From Tretioscincus oriximinensis (lineage: Eukaryota; Chordata; Lepidosauria; Squamata; Gymnophthalmidae): a stretch of 64,000 nucleotides of DNA. This document shows positions 46,190-59,320 of this stretch, one piece after another. Location of the stretch: NCBI GenBank assembly GCA_022410635.1, contig JAJVDF010000194.1:1156576-1220575 (forward strand), given 5' to 3'. Position numbers and translations under genes: made by a program. Positions within the stretch are counted from its first letter, which is position 1. Each line of letters begins with the position of its first letter. The notes under the pieces were generated by a model that was not told the DNA's origin, made no database searches, and worked only from the letters and a program-made list of their open reading frames with translations.

Positions 46190-47795
46190 TGCACGCATTA
46201 TGCTTGGAATGCCATCACTAACAATATAAACATTTGGGAGATTTTGAGCCATTTTTCCAAGACTTCTGATGAAGGACAAAAATGGCAGAGATGGCAAATG
46301 TCAAAGCAAAGTCTCTCATGAGTAAAAAAACAACATGCCAATTTATCTGAAGTTTTAAATTAGATTAAAAAGCTAGACATTTCACTAATCTTCATTCATT
46401 CGTTGCTAATTAAATCTGAAGATCTGAAACACAGTGTGGAGCACAGAAGCCCTCTTCAAATTATTTTCTTTTTGTCCTTCTCTTTGTTCTCTTTTCACAC
46501 CAGCAAATTAATGATATGAAAAGAAACAACAGAAGTATGTGCATGATCTACAGACTCATGCATGTGTTCCAGGATCACATCCAAAGCATACAGCATTTGT
46601 ATAAAGACAAAGGGTACAGCTGCTGCACTGCATTTGTGAAAGTGTTAATATGTGTGTGTGCACAACCCATAACTACCTTGTTGTTACAGATCTCTTAAGG
46701 CCTTTCTGTACTTTTTCGCTGAAGTCTGAGACTGGGTGAGATGTTTTTGTCTCAAGCTGGTATGGGTGCCAGTGAAAATAAAAAGTACAATCACTGGAAT
46801 CCCATTGTTGCTGTATCTGGAGAGTTCTAGAAAGGAATGGTAAGACTTCAAAGATCTGGAATAAAAGTTCCCAGTTATTTCCAACCTAAATGGTTTTGCA
46901 GTGGAACTTTTTCCAGCTGCATATATTGAACAGCAGAAAAAGGCTGATGTGGCATATACTTTGTCTGGAGCATTTGTAGAGCTCAACATTTCTATACTGG
47001 GCCAGGATCCCATTTTTGGTGTCTTATAGTCTACACTTCATCTAATGAGGACAAAATGTGAGGGGGCAGAGTTTGACCTAGCAGACACTAGTAGGTAGAT
47101 ATGCTGATCTTTATTTTAAAATTTGTGGCAAAACAGTGGAAAGAACTTTCATTGTTCTTTTCCCTGTTGTTCCTAAGGCTGAGGCTTTTTAATCTAGAAA
47201 GAAGTCCACTAATAGAAGAAAACTATGTATGTAATGGGCAGAATGAACAAGATAAGGTTTTCCAATGAAACTATGTTAGGATCTTTAACAATTCTGCTTT
47301 GAACAAGTGCTCTTTGAAAAAGCAGATGCACAGCTGCTTTTCATATGCCTGACACACTATCATAACAAACATCACATCCAGGGAACTTTCATTCCCTAGG
47401 TTCATTGCTTCCATTAGGAATAATTTCAGGATTACATAAATGACTAGGGTTGTTGCGGAGAGACGACAATGAGTAGTAGGAAGAGCTTCCAAAGGTCTTC
47501 TGACCACTTTGCTATGATGCCACCCAATGATTATTTTTATACAAATCCATACATTTATTGAGCACTCTTGTGGACCAACAAGGCTTCAGATATATGCAAC
47601 TCCAGTATTCTTAGTAAAGTCCCATGACATAAAGGCACCGTGAATATTGTGCAAATGTTGGGCAATGTGGGATAAGTACATTACAGATCTTTTGAGCTTG
47701 TTGTCTTCTTGGCTTTTTCTATTTTGATGTCGTAACTGATTTGTGTGATTTCTTTTAACCAGTCACAGTTTCTTAACCTGGGAATATTCTTACAT
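46190..47795. other. No recognised feature
   Basis: Unique-looking AT-rich sequence. Frames at 46684-47013 and 47271-47507 have no recognised homology. Confidence 0.45.
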
Positions 47796-47796
47796 C

Positions 47797-48112
47797 AGAC
47801 TAAGAAGAGGAGGAGCAGAAGGAGAAGAAGAAGAAGAGGGTTCTTGTACTCCGCTTTCTTACCTTTCAAAGGGACTCAAAAAGGCTTACAAGGGTGTTAT
47901 TGCCCAAAGGCTTACATTCTATCTTCCCCATCAGGCTGTGGTAGTTCCCATGTATCTACTTGCAATCAGTTACAATTTCTTGCAATTCATGCTTTTGAAT
48001 AGTTGGGTTGGCTAGAGCTACAGGGTAGTGAAAGTATTCATTCGACACAGGGCTTCGAAACCCGATCTTCCAGAAGAGAGACGGTTTCCTAAGCAACTGA
48101 GACAGTTTAATG
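47797..48112 (-). mobile_element. tRNA-derived SINE, CTT-tail family, full length
   Basis: On the minus strand: A-box-like TGTCTCAGTTGCTTAGG (about 48086-48102), B-box-like GGTTTCGAAGCCC (about 48052-48064), a body with TTGCAAGAAATTGTAACTGA and ACATGGGAACTACCACAGCC, then GAGTCCCTTTGAAAGGTAAG and a (CTT/CTC)n tail. The unusual B box with an extra T is shared with the copy at 59691, so it is a family trait. Confidence 0.8.
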
Positions 48113-48119
48113 ACCAACC

Positions 48120-48262
48120 ATCCATCCATCCATCCATCTGCTAATGGTTGTTTCATTTGCTTTACCCAGCAAATTAGCAGATGGATGGATGGGTCACTAA
48201 AAGAGTTTAGTGGCCCATCCATCCATTTGCTAGTAGTTGTTTCATTTGCTTTAACCAGCACC
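48120..48262. repeat. 89-bp direct repeat enclosing an inverted repeat, with (CATC)n
   Basis: 48130-48171 and 48219-48260 are direct copies (CCATCCATYTGCTARTRGTTG, TTTCATTTGCTTTAMCCAGC). Between and overlapping them, 48175-48201 and 48206-48232 form a hairpin (TAGCAGATGGATGGATGGG / CCCATCCATCCATTTGCTA). It abuts the 5' end of the SINE. Confidence 0.75.
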
Positions 48263-48264
48263 AG

Positions 48265-51200
48265 TCTGATATACATCTAACCTTCCTCAGAGTAAATTGT
48301 CACACATTTTTCCAAATCTCGATTTCCACATCAAAAATGGTTTGGAAGTGACATAGGCAACCCTGTTGAATGAACTTAAGGAGGCAACTCTGAAAGGTCC
48401 TTACTGCTGTATCCATACACATGAAAAAGTACTTTGAAAGCCATTATGTAAATGCCACTATTCCCTTTTCCAATTTTAATTTATATTTAAGAACTTTGAA
48501 AATCTATTTTCTGGTCTCTAATGTTGATTACAGCTACTATTGGGCAGTTGCTAAAGCTCCCTTCTTTAAGTATACCTATTAACCTGTCTTCAATCCACCT
48601 TCAAAAGGAATGGTCACATCAGTAAAGTGACTAACCATTTCCGTTTATCATATCATTTTGGGGAGAATACTGCTTGATATTTTGAACATGGACCAAAAAC
48701 ATATTTTTTTATTTCTTTCCAAAGAAAAATTAATTCAAACCCTAATGCACAGCCATGTTAATCCACTTCCCCTCATCAACCCCTCTATTATCTAGTTTCC
48801 AAATCCACTCCCCACACCATCTTTACTTAGAAAGATCATGAACAATTTAGCAAAAGCACTTGGGGACAAAAACCATTTTCAGAGTTCTCCATCCTATCTT
48901 CACTGGGAAGGTGCTTTATTTGGTCTCTTAAAATGAGATTGAGGTCAGAAGGCGATCAGAAGCATACGACAGAATCATCAGCTTCCCACCCCTTAATAAT
49001 TTTCTCACAATGTCCTAAGGCTTCAATCTAGGCATGTCATAGTGTATCCTAACTGCCTAAAAAGTGTTTAAACTTTTGTTTTTCTTCACAAAAGATCCTA
49101 AGAAAATGAAATCAACTTTTGATGTGGATACAATATACATTGCACTTTTCTATGAATGCACATAAGTACCATGAACCTCTAGTGCTTAGTCCTTCCCCTC
49201 CTTTTACCCAGGCCCATAAAATCACAGACTTTTAAATGGGTTGCTTACAACTGCATGGTCAGAAATGTGATCGGCATTTCCTTCAGTTCTTGCTGACTGA
49301 GAGCCTACTGGTAAGTGTTGGGTCCAGGAGGGAGGGAGGAAGTATCTTAGATGGTCTGCTGCATAACCTAATTTTCCATAACACTCTGGACAAATTGGTG
49401 TATATGATACCTTGTTCCCTCATGGCACTATACATGGACAGTTTCTCTCTCTCTCCACTCTACCATTTTAATGAACTCATTTTTTTTACTTTTTTCTGTT
49501 ATCTATGCTATCTGATTTTATCTGTATATTGTTCATGCAATGCTCTGATCAGCCTTAGCTTTCATTGAGTAATATTTTTAACTGTTGAGTGCTTGAGTAT
49601 AGACCTCTCTGCAATTTCATATCTTCATTTTTTTTCTTCATTTGGAAGTTTTGTCAGACCTTGAGAGTGTCTTCAAGCACTGATTTATGTCCACATTGGG
49701 TGATGGAAACACCTGTATGATTCTTTTTCTAACACTTTAGATATTCTTTCTCTGACAATTCAGGATTTTCTTTTTGGTTAAGATTAGGTTTTTACTTTTA
49801 TTCCATCGCTATAACTTTTTTCTTGATTTGTTCTTACCTGACCTTTTATTCATAAGAAAAACCTTGCCAGAGTTTTTGCAACTGTAAAGGTCTTAGTGCA
49901 TGGGTAGTTTTTGCAGTGATCCGTTTCCTGAGATGGTGTTTTTAGTTGTCTCGGTAAGGATGATTTTTTTTCTTAGCTTTTAAATATTTTAAATAATTTT
50001 TCATATTTGATTTGAAGAATGTTCAGAAAATGTTGTTTACTGCTTTGTTTCTATGGTTTATTGGTTGTTTTTATGTTTTTAAAACTGAAATTAAAATACC
50101 CTGGCCTTGGGGCTATGTGTCTGAGTGAGCAGTTTCCCCCAAAACTATTATTTTCAGTGTGCAGCTTACTGCAAATAATAGTTGAAAGATTAGCAGATGG
50201 GGAACACCTAATTTTCTTAGCTTGGGAAGGAGAGATTAAAGTGTACCCTGCCCCTATGAATTTTTATAGGTTGGGAAGGAGAGAGAATAAACCTTATTCC
50301 CTTGTTGAAATTAGATGTTATCTTGGCAAAAAAGAGAGAATCCTGTTTCTCTTTCTCGTTTTGCGTGAATATCAGTTCTGATCTTGTTATGAGAATAGCA
50401 TGGCTTTTTCTATTCTTTGTCCCATGTCAGTCCTCCACATTCCATACCAAAAACAAAGAAGAGTTTCCAACGACATTCGATAGCACACTATTGCATTAAG
50501 TATAGCACTGTTTATGTAGTATTATTATTAATGCTCAGGGAGCTGAGATATTACAGTCACAATAGTCCTCCCACAGTTGTGAAGAAGCCACCATAATCTG
50601 ATCATTTCGTGTGATGAATCTGCTTTTAAAATAGACACAAGCTTCTGTTTTTTCTGGTTCCTGGTTTTGTTCTCCAGGTTTGAAGATGGTTTAAAAGTAT
50701 GTATATGACTAAAGATATAACCTTGTCTGTCCAAGGACTTTGTTAGTTGATGATAACAACTTGGGAATGTGTAACTTGAGCCCAGGGGTAAAGTGTAATT
50801 TAACTAGACAAAGATATACTACAAATTGCTGAATCAGTTTATATGTTTTAGCTTTTGTTGCCTCTATTCTTTTAAACTTGAACAGGTGGTAAATTTTATT
50901 TTCACATAAAAATAAGACTGAATGATAAGGGCCTGTTGGCTCATTACTCTTCTCCATTGCTGTTTCAGTTGTGTTCCACATGTTAGGAAAAATGTATCTG
51001 AAAACCAGGATATTCATAGGGGGAAGACAGATGTTAAAAATATTTTGTTTCTGTCAAACCAAACAGAAACATTATCTCAGTTTGGTTTTAATTGTTTGCT
51101 GCTCTTGGTGTAGTATATGCTATAGGGATGTCCCTGGATTCATCACTGTTCAAGCACCTTTGTATCTTGGAATGTTTTCGAATAAGCTTGACTGTTAGTC

Positions 51201-52540
51201 TCTAGCAATCCAAATTTGTGTTCCGTTAACCCTGCTTTGGTGAGCTATACCTTGTATCCTAAGATGTGATTTGTGCAAAGTGCTATCGATAGAATAAGCT
51301 CTGAAAATTCTATGCTCAGGAGGTTGAAAAGGAATTTGAAAATACAATATCCTCTCACTTGTTCATGTTTGCTGCTAGCTTGTTCTTTGCCGTATTCCTT
51401 GGAATTATGTATTAGTATTTTGAGGTGCCTCTCCCCTATTGACCGGCATAAATCAGAGGCTGCTCAGAGGCCACCATAGAAGTACAAAGATTGACAGTAA
51501 GAAAGCAGTTTCCTTTAAGTCCATTTATCTGTGGTATTCCCCTTCCCTGGAAGCATGAGTGTTTGGCACTGTGTAAAGTAATATTCTTTCTCCTAAATAT
51601 TATTTTAAATAGCATTTTTTAAAAAAAGGATTGGTTTTTATATACCACTTTTTTCCACTACACGAACTTGGATGCAAAAAATTGCTTGCTTAATTTTAGA
51701 ATTTAATATTGGAGTTGTGATAATAGATGATTTCTGCATTTGTAGCATTTATTTGTAAAAACTTACAGTAAATATTGAGTTGTAAATGTATGACTTGTTC
51801 CTATTGCTTTAACTGTTTTACACAAGCAAAACTTAACTTGCCTCTTGAAAAAAGGGCAGAAAGTGTTGTAGAAATATCCAGAAATATCATTGCTTAGATA
51901 ATGAGATATTACTGTATTCCACATTTTATCTCATATATGCTTCTTAGAATCCCTTTTCAGTAAATACTAACAAAGGTCCTTGTTTACTCTATGTATGCTT
52001 AATGAATAAATGTTTTTCTAACCATAGACTTTTTCATAGCATTATATGCAGGATGCATGTTTGTGTAAATAGTTCCTACATTGACAATTCATTTGGCTCT
52101 CTTTGTGCAAACAGTGCAGTTTCTCTAACTCATATTTACTGGAACTGCAGCTAAATCCTCTCCTTTTGCATTTCTGAGAAAATTTTCTTCTCAATTAAGG
52201 GTTGCACAAAGACCTAAATTGAATAGGATCAAGGAACTTTAATAAAAACATTACTTTTTTCTCTTTCTATCCTCTCATCTCCCTATTTCAAAGCCAGATA
52301 CCATTTCTTCCTGTTTGAGTGTCCCAGTATCCATCACCCATTATATGAAATCATAAAGCATGTTTAATAATCGACTTATATCTACAATAGAAGAATAAAA
52401 GACTTATATTCATGCCTTCCTCAAGCAAACAGAAACACTAACCAGTTATCTTCCTTCAGTATCATGGAATTATAATGATGACACTGTCTGTTCCGGAGAA
52501 AGAGGCCATCTCAAGCTCATGTTAATTGTTCAACATTTTT
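48265..52540. other. Unique-looking region, no gene seen
   Basis: AT-rich throughout. Frames at 49236-49568, 50019-50381 and 50709-51017 were considered; none has recognised homology. 50640-50700 has a CTCCAGGTTTGAAGATGGTTT run distantly like the 22.7-kb foldback repeat. Confidence 0.45.
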
Positions 52541-52544
52541 GCAA

Positions 52545-52612
52545 ATTTATTTATTAATATTTATATTTATACCCCACCCTGTCTCAGAGCAGCCAACAAT
52601 AAACAAAAATGC
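52545..52612 (-). mobile_element. L2/SINE tail fragment
   Basis: ATTTATTTATTAATATTTATATT then ATACCCCACCCTGTCTCAGAGC is the reverse complement of the L2/SINE 3' tail seen at 26371 and 58921. Confidence 0.5.
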
Positions 52613-53540
52613 AAATAATATGAAAAAGTTGCCTAGAGAGGAGGGAGGAGGGAGCCCTGTCCATTGTGGTCTCATACTGATTTTGCCTATTGTGATTCCA
52701 TGCTGAGGCTTCATAGCTGAAGAGGAGATGAGCAGTTAGTGGTGTAGACCTGGAGATGACAGCTCATTGTGATCTGATGAGGGACTGATGTTGCCTTGTA
52801 GGGTTGCTGGGAGGAAGGCAAGGAAGTTCATGTGGTTCTGGAGATCAGAAAAGGGAAATGGTAAGTGACATAAGTTCAGAGCAAACATGCATGGAAATTG
52901 ATCCCACCAAACATAATACATTAAGCATAATTTGACAACTCCAACATTGAGCAAAGCATGGATGAGAAAGAGAGAGGTTTCAGTTCAAGAATATATCAGG
53001 ATTGCCAAGAAATACTGCTAAGGGGAAATAGCAAATAAGACTTAATAAATGACAACCAAATGAACCATGTAAAAATCACTAGCTGAACACTTGAAATAAG
53101 GTAGAATGTAAATGTAAATAAATATATAAAAAGAAAACTAACCTGTGAGTCAAGATTGCTAAACATATTGCCTTGGTTTAATGTTGTGTGGGTTAAACCC
53201 AGATATTTAGCAAACAAGCTTGGATATTTAGTAATACTGAGAGGTAAAGTTTTACTTATTGCAGGACTTTCCCCAAAATTGGCTCCCTTTTTATATCTGG
53301 AATTTTAAAGGTTTAGTTCTTAAAATAAGCTCTTAAGAGTAGTGCTACATATGAATGGTTTCTGTTTTATTATTGTATCTGCATCTATTCATGCTTTTGA
53401 AAGGATTCCTACACCTTTCTTCCATTTACATGTAATGAGAAGGGCTCCATTTCATGACAAAAACCCAGTTGCTTTCATTGGCACACTAATTTTCTAAACT
53501 TGAGAAGAATAAAAGAGAATGTTTTTTTTTCTCCCTGTTG
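52613..53540. other. No recognised feature
   Basis: Nothing supportable apart from a short purine-rich GAGGGAGGAGGGAG run near 52638. Confidence 0.4.
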
Positions 53541-53543
53541 TAG

Positions 53544-53645
53544 GCTCCTAATGGTATAAACTGGAGTGGTGGACAATTCAAATTAGCAAAGAAAAACTAT
53601 TGGATACCAAATGTCTTCCCAAAGGGCATTGTTCAAGGCTATTGA
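53544..53645 (+). other. Weak candidate terminal exon
   Basis: A strong acceptor (TTTTTTTTCTCCCTGTTGTAG) is followed by 33 open codons beginning APNGINWSGGQFKLAKK and ending in TGA. NGINW occurs in the C-terminal half of fibrinogen-related domains, but the residues after it do not follow that family, and no AATAAA was seen in the next few hundred bases. Probably chance. Confidence 0.15.
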
Positions 53646-53813
53646 AGTGAGAGATAGAGAGATTCTCATTCAGACAGTCCATTTTATTTCATGCTCATCT
53701 GCTGCTTCCAAAAAGCCCTCAAAGGTCCATCCTAACTAACCACCCTTAAGGAATGGGAAAGTACATTGCAGCAAGGGAGGAAGGCAAAGACTTCACTTAT
53801 TTTTAAGTCCCTT

Positions 53814-53814
53814 T

Positions 53815-53867
<53 letters not shown>

Positions 53868-53868
53868 C
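53814..53868. repeat. Compound (GT)n(GA)n microsatellite
   Basis: About 13 GT units followed by about 14 GA units, ending GCGAGCAG. Confidence 0.97.
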
Positions 53869-53869
53869 A

Positions 53870-56800
53870 GAGATTATTTTATTGAGGTGTAACCAGAAAA
53901 GCCCAACATTACCTGCTGTAAATGGCAGGGGTTACAGATCAGTGTGTTTTTCAGCTGTGTTTTTCAGGTGTTTAGACTAACTTACGCCCGGCAACCAAGT
54001 GGTTGAAAGTAACTGTCAACTGGAAAAGACACCAAGTAAATGAAAAAGTTTAATGGACAGATGTAGTAGGTCACATACTCGTAAATTTACAACACTGTCA
54101 AGAGCAGCAACTGTGTTTTCCTTATTTTCTTCCACGGAAATATATAGGGAAACAAAATATGCAATGTAGTGCAAAAGTGCATATGTGAAACTGTACTGAG
54201 CTAAAGAAATACTGGATATGGATATGTTATGTATAGAATTTTGCTAGACTATAGGGTAATAAATTTTACGAAGGGGTAAAACAAGATGGAAATTTGGAGC
54301 TATTGGATGTGATGGCAACTATATACTCTGGTCTAACTGTTAACTTATTGTTTATTTTATACACAGTTCATCTAGGAAAGAACAAATATAGCTTTAAAAC
54401 AAAAAGAGAAGGAATAGAACAGTCTGCAGAGACTCAAAGGAAAACTGCATTAAAATACTGTCTCTTTTGGAAAAATAATGAGGCTTATTAAAAAAAGATT
54501 AGTGGCTTTGGGTCAATTCATATTCTCCTAATGGGGTTACAATGAAATGATGAATGGTGTCATGGAGTCCCCCCTGCTCAGAAACAGCCCCATCTGCCCT
54601 GCTCATAAATAAATAAATAACAAAATAAAAAATGAAGGAATGAGACTGTTATCAACCTTTACCAACCTCCTGCTGTCTCTTAGATAATTAACAGAGTCTC
54701 ATTACTGGTGGCCAGAAGTTTTTAGCAGAGGCAAGAAGCTATCCATATACTTCATAAACAAGCTTCAAAAGCAATTAACAACATATATTCCTTGCTTAGT
54801 TTTCATTTGCCAATCCCAACTGCAAAATAACAAGCAATAAATGCTAATTTCTTTGCAGTATACTTTCTGGCCCGTGATAATCTTTAATTAAACTGCCTCA
54901 ATTAGAAATAATACACTGACCCACTGGAATTCAATTGAATGGAAATTTTATTTTTTACCTGCACATATACATAGGTAATGACTGATCTATCTTTGAAAAT
55001 TATCCTGTTTCACAATATATTAGTGTAATAATAGGTTATCTACGAAATTGCTTTTTATGCACTATTTCTGTATAAGAGAAAAAGATTTGTCGTTGCTGGG
55101 TGGTCACATGCATAAAGAGATTGCCTATTCTTGCTATGTGGAAACCCTTAAATCCTGGCTTGTGATTGGCTGATCTATATCCTTGCATTGGTATACTGGC
55201 TCCCATTGTTATGGGTGTGTAGATTCAAAGGAAAATCTCACTTTAAACTCACCCAAGTTTAATATAGTAGGTACATCCCAAGTTTGGGGATTTTTCATTC
55301 ATCAGTGCTTCTTTTCCTGTATAAAGATGATTAAGCAGCTTGCTAGTTCTTACAGGGAATGTCTCTTAGAACAAAGTCTGGAAATTGCGCTACATAACCT
55401 GCATAAAGGCACTAACAACAAAAAGGATAATAATGGTGCTTTTTAGTGTTACCATTACCTGATCCTCAAAACTAGAGGATTCCCTATAACCACATAGTGT
55501 GGGAAACAAAGAATCACAAATCTGGATGCAGCCAATTCTAATAATACAATTTTACGAAACAATAGAGTATATGTTTCTGGAAAAAGTTTAATATCCTGTG
55601 TGATATAACTTGCTTTGTTTGGCTTCTTTACCCCTTTCTCTGCAAGTAGAACAGTGGTTTCTATTCTGGGGACACGTACTTCAGAGGTTTCAGCCAAGAT
55701 ATTTATGGTTATCAGAAAAAAGGAGGTCAGGAGTGCTACATCTTTAATGGTCATAAAAAAGAAGCAGTTTCAGCTTCAAAAGGCAGAAAGATCTGCTAAA
55801 ATTTCCTCTTTTACACCAACAACAAGGATATAGCACTCCTGAGCTCCCTTTTTGTGGTAACCTTGTTTAGGGGCAATTTTGAAAATGGGTTAATAATGCC
55901 ACTTAAAATAATGAGAAGTATTTTCTTGAAATATGGCTCTGAAAACTGGTTCAAAGAAACTCAAGCAACCTGGTATGGCTGACTTCTAAATAACTGTGCT
56001 AAAGATCATACTCTATTTTGTAGTTTTCCTTTAACCAATGTTCCTTTATTTTTTAAAAAATTACAAATTCACTTGCCTGAATTAGAAAACTCAGAAAACA
56101 GTTATTATTGAGTTCAGCAGAAAGATGAAAATCAGTAGATCCAGAAAGTACAGGTTGGTTAGACAGTTTGCCTGGGGAAAATAAAGCTTTATCTTCAACT
56201 TTACACATTATCAAAAAGTTCCATGACTTTTGCTGATTTTATTAAATAGTGAGTATTCTCCTTGTGATACGTTGAAGGAGAAAGCAGAGGCATCTGTACA
56301 TCAATAAGTACAACACCACCATCCAAGGCAAATCTGAGGCTGCATTAACACATCACTTATTTATTCCACCATATTATACAATATTCCAAAAAACCTTGGA
56401 AATTCTGGAATAAACCAGTCCCCACAATGGTTTATTGTGGAATATTTTTAAATATAAACAAATAAACATTTTGGAAAATAAAAAAGGAAATGTTAAACGA
56501 TGAAATAAAGAAGTCCTATTATAGTTCACCAAAGTATCATCTTGGCCTCTAAAATGCTGGTAAAAGGCCTAAGGAAATCTGTTGCTTCTCCAGATAGACA
56601 GTGGTAGACTAAAGCTAGTGTCAGAGGGCATTTCTTTAAGCATGTCCGATGTGAGTGACATCCCTCACACATAAACTATAATAGCATGTTTATGGGGGAT
56701 TTGCCACATACGATTGCAGGGATCCAGTTGTGGTAACCCTGGAAAGATCTGTCATTATACTTTTCTTACTAGTNTTTTTATGCTGCTTCTATATGCAATG

Positions 56801-57390
56801 TTGTGCCTTTGCTCCACAATTGTGCCATATGAACATTGCCTGCCCAGTTTCCGTAAGAATGGATATACAGTAGGGAATTCACCATTGCATTTTCCTGAGG
56901 AATTTATACAGGAAAAGCAGCAATCAGGAATAAAAAAGGCCCTTATCTAAGTTTTGCAAAGCTGCTAAGTTTACAGAAGTTTTTTCCTTAATATTAATTT
57001 CTTCCCAGCAACAAGCAGAACCAACAGCCAGTAGGAACAGAGATGGAAATGGCCCAATTGGGAGCTAGGATTTGCAGCAGATTTTCCTGGGAAATGTAGG
57101 TGAATTTATGGAGAAAATAAACAGCTTCTTTCTGCATGATAGTGTAAGTCCTTTATAACATTAGATACAGAATCAGTGTTCCAAAAGGAAGCTGTCTGGA
57201 TGCAGTCCTANATCCAAGTGTTCCAAAACAAACATTAACATAAAGTAGCAAAAACTAAATAATTTAAAAATGAACTACTGCCAAGCTTTACTAACTGCAA
57301 TTCATAAACAGTTTTATACTTCTTCACACTTACTTCNTATGGAATTTAATCTTCTACTCACAACTTATTACTCTGGCTATTGTTCCAGAA
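53870..57390. other. No gene recognised; includes a possible conserved non-coding segment
   Basis: 54620-54960 is repeat-free by eye, with homeodomain-type words (CTTTAATTAAACTG, CTCAATTAGAAAT, GGAATTCAATTGAATGG) and is a candidate conserved element by composition only. A fragment similar to the repeat at 2085/3588 lies near 55788. Frames at 55183-55446 and 55455-55833 have no recognised homology. Confidence 0.35.
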
Positions 57391-57397
57391 ACATCTC

Positions 57398-58147
57398 TGT
57401 TGGGGTTAGCCATATAGGAATATATTAATTGGCATTAATATATCTGATATAAAATATACAAGGATTGACCTTTGCTAGCCAAAGTGAGGCCTGGGTGGAA
57501 AATTTTGAAAAATCTCTGGTTTCCCCAGCCCCAGGAGGTCAACAGGAGAGGCCAAATCTCTCTTCCTGTCCTGAGGGCATATCTTATTCAAGAAACCTTG
57601 CCAGACTGAATGGATTAACGACACCCATTGTGGCAAAAGGGCATTCATTGTTTAAACACCTGGGCTAAAACCATTAGCTTGATAGTGGCAGTAGAGGAAG
57701 CCCATTAAAGCTTTATTCCCTTGGGTGAGTCACCGTATTCCTGGACATTAGGAGGAAACACCAGGAGAAACGAAAGCTAAAAGGGTCCATCCTGTATCTT
57801 CCCACCATACCATATTTGGCATTTCCTGACACAGGCTGCACCTCCTTGGGAGGAGAGTAACGTGTCACACAGGTGTCACTACCTGGGTCCGCCCTGACCC
57901 ACGTGTGCTGTACCACCCCTTTTTGACATCACGAAATTGATCCACGCCTTCTGATATTGTAGTCAATAAAAACCTCTACACAACTGTGTTCTGGAGTGTC
58001 TCATAACCCTATGAGCCTCCTGGATCACCTTCGAACTCAAGCTATGGTCTCTGTGTGAATCTACTTTTCACGTGTCTGCACGCTTTGGATCCAGCTACCT
58101 TAGATAAGCTAAGGAGCCGAATAGCGGGTAAGCGAACCCCTGTTACA
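57398..58147 (+). mobile_element. Solo LTR of retroviral type, family B
   Basis: A 750-bp candidate LTR starting TGTTGGGGTT and ending AACCCCTGTTACA, so the ends are imperfectly inverted and bounded TG...CA. It is flanked by TCTC on both sides (57394-57397, 58148-58151), a 4-bp duplication as in gammaretrovirus-like ERVs. The AATAAA signal is at 57965-57970, followed by a GTGTTCTGGAGTGTC R-like stretch and a GC-richer U5-like end. No primer-binding site or viral coding sequence follows. It is unrelated by eye to family A. The 4-bp duplication alone is weak evidence. Confidence 0.6.
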
Positions 58148-58915
58148 TCTCCAGTTCTTAGCATTTCTGAGATTTGGGCTTGCATAGTAGTTAGAGCATC
58201 CAAGTGTGAAGACACCATTTATTTACATGGATTTAATAAAGGGATATAAAAGAATTCTTAATTTTACCAAGCTTTTTTCAGTTTTCATTTCATTAATCTG
58301 TAACGGTTTTATAGATTTTTTATTTCACAAAAGGGAAGGTACAATTATTAGTTTTTCATTTATTTTAAAAGAGATTTCTAAATTTGAACAGTACAATTTA
58401 AATACACCTTATCTGTACTTGCATAGTGCAATGGAAACCTTCTAACTTCTAACAATGACTTTGGAATTAGCTGTTATGGAAGGCATATGCAGTCTCTTTT
58501 TCCAGCTGCATCTTTTTTATATTGGTCATATCAATAGAGCCAAATATGGTATGCTGCTTTTGCAGAGTCAATGGATTGGCATGACTGACTTTCCTCTGAG
58601 GGCCTGTCACCCCAGCAATGTTTTGCTATGTCATGACTTCCCCCTACAGTACATGTGCAGCAGAAGTATGGAGAGTTGGCCCGGACCGGTCTTACCAACA
58701 TTTGCAGAAAGAACTTGCATTCATTTCAAAGTTTCCATTTTAGGTAATAGAAGTTGTGAGGTTTTCAACCCACACCATAAAAATGATACACAGTCACATG
58801 TTTTTTTCACACTTTTCCACACTAATATAGTGTGATTGCCACATGGTTTGGTGACACTCACACCATACAAGGATAAAGAAAACATGAAAAGGGCCTTCTC
58901 TGTGGAAGCCCCCAG
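58148..58915. other. No recognised feature
   Basis: AT-rich. The 126-codon frame at 58455-58835 shows no recognised homology. Confidence 0.4.
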
Positions 58916-58920
58916 ATTGT

Positions 58921-59320
58921 ATTATTTATTTATTCACATTTATACCTCGCCCTATACCCGAATGGTCAGCAATAAAAACACCAGTACAAAACTGACATTA
59001 AAAATAGTATAAAACAGTATCTAGAATAAAACAGTATTTAGCCAAAGGTCAGATGAAAGAGGTGCATCTTCAGAGGTCTTCTAAAAGAATACAGTGATGA
59101 TGACAGATGCACCTCGAGGGGGAGAATATTCCATAGACTGGGGGCAGCCACTGAGAAGGCCCTATCCCGGGTTTCCACTCTATTGGCTGTTGAAAGAGGT
59201 GGTACAACCAGGAGGCCCGCCCATACAGATCTTAAGGCACAGGCAGGTTGGTAGAAGGTGTTCCTTTAGAGATTTGGGGCACAAGTTATTTAGAATTCTC
59301 TCCCTTCCAAGATGCTTTAG
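58921..59320 (-). pseudogene. L2-like LINE, RT C-terminal remnant and tail
   Basis: The minus strand gives LCPKSLKEHLLPTCLCLK and GLLSGCPQSMEYSPPRGAS, which corresponds to the GPKxLRxxLLPYQP and APRLWNS regions of the relic at 2530-3255. The 3' tail at 58921-58970 (TTATTTATTCACATTTATACC then TCGCCCTATACCCGAATGG) is the same as at 2540-2590. Stops and frameshifts throughout. Confidence 0.65.

Noticed and set aside
47745..48002. Arg-rich small protein
   Set aside because: Encoded by the (CTT)n tail and body of a SINE.
48130..48260. Target duplication of a large insertion
   Set aside because: The copies are 42 bp and imperfect, far longer than known duplications, and the sequence between is only a hairpin.
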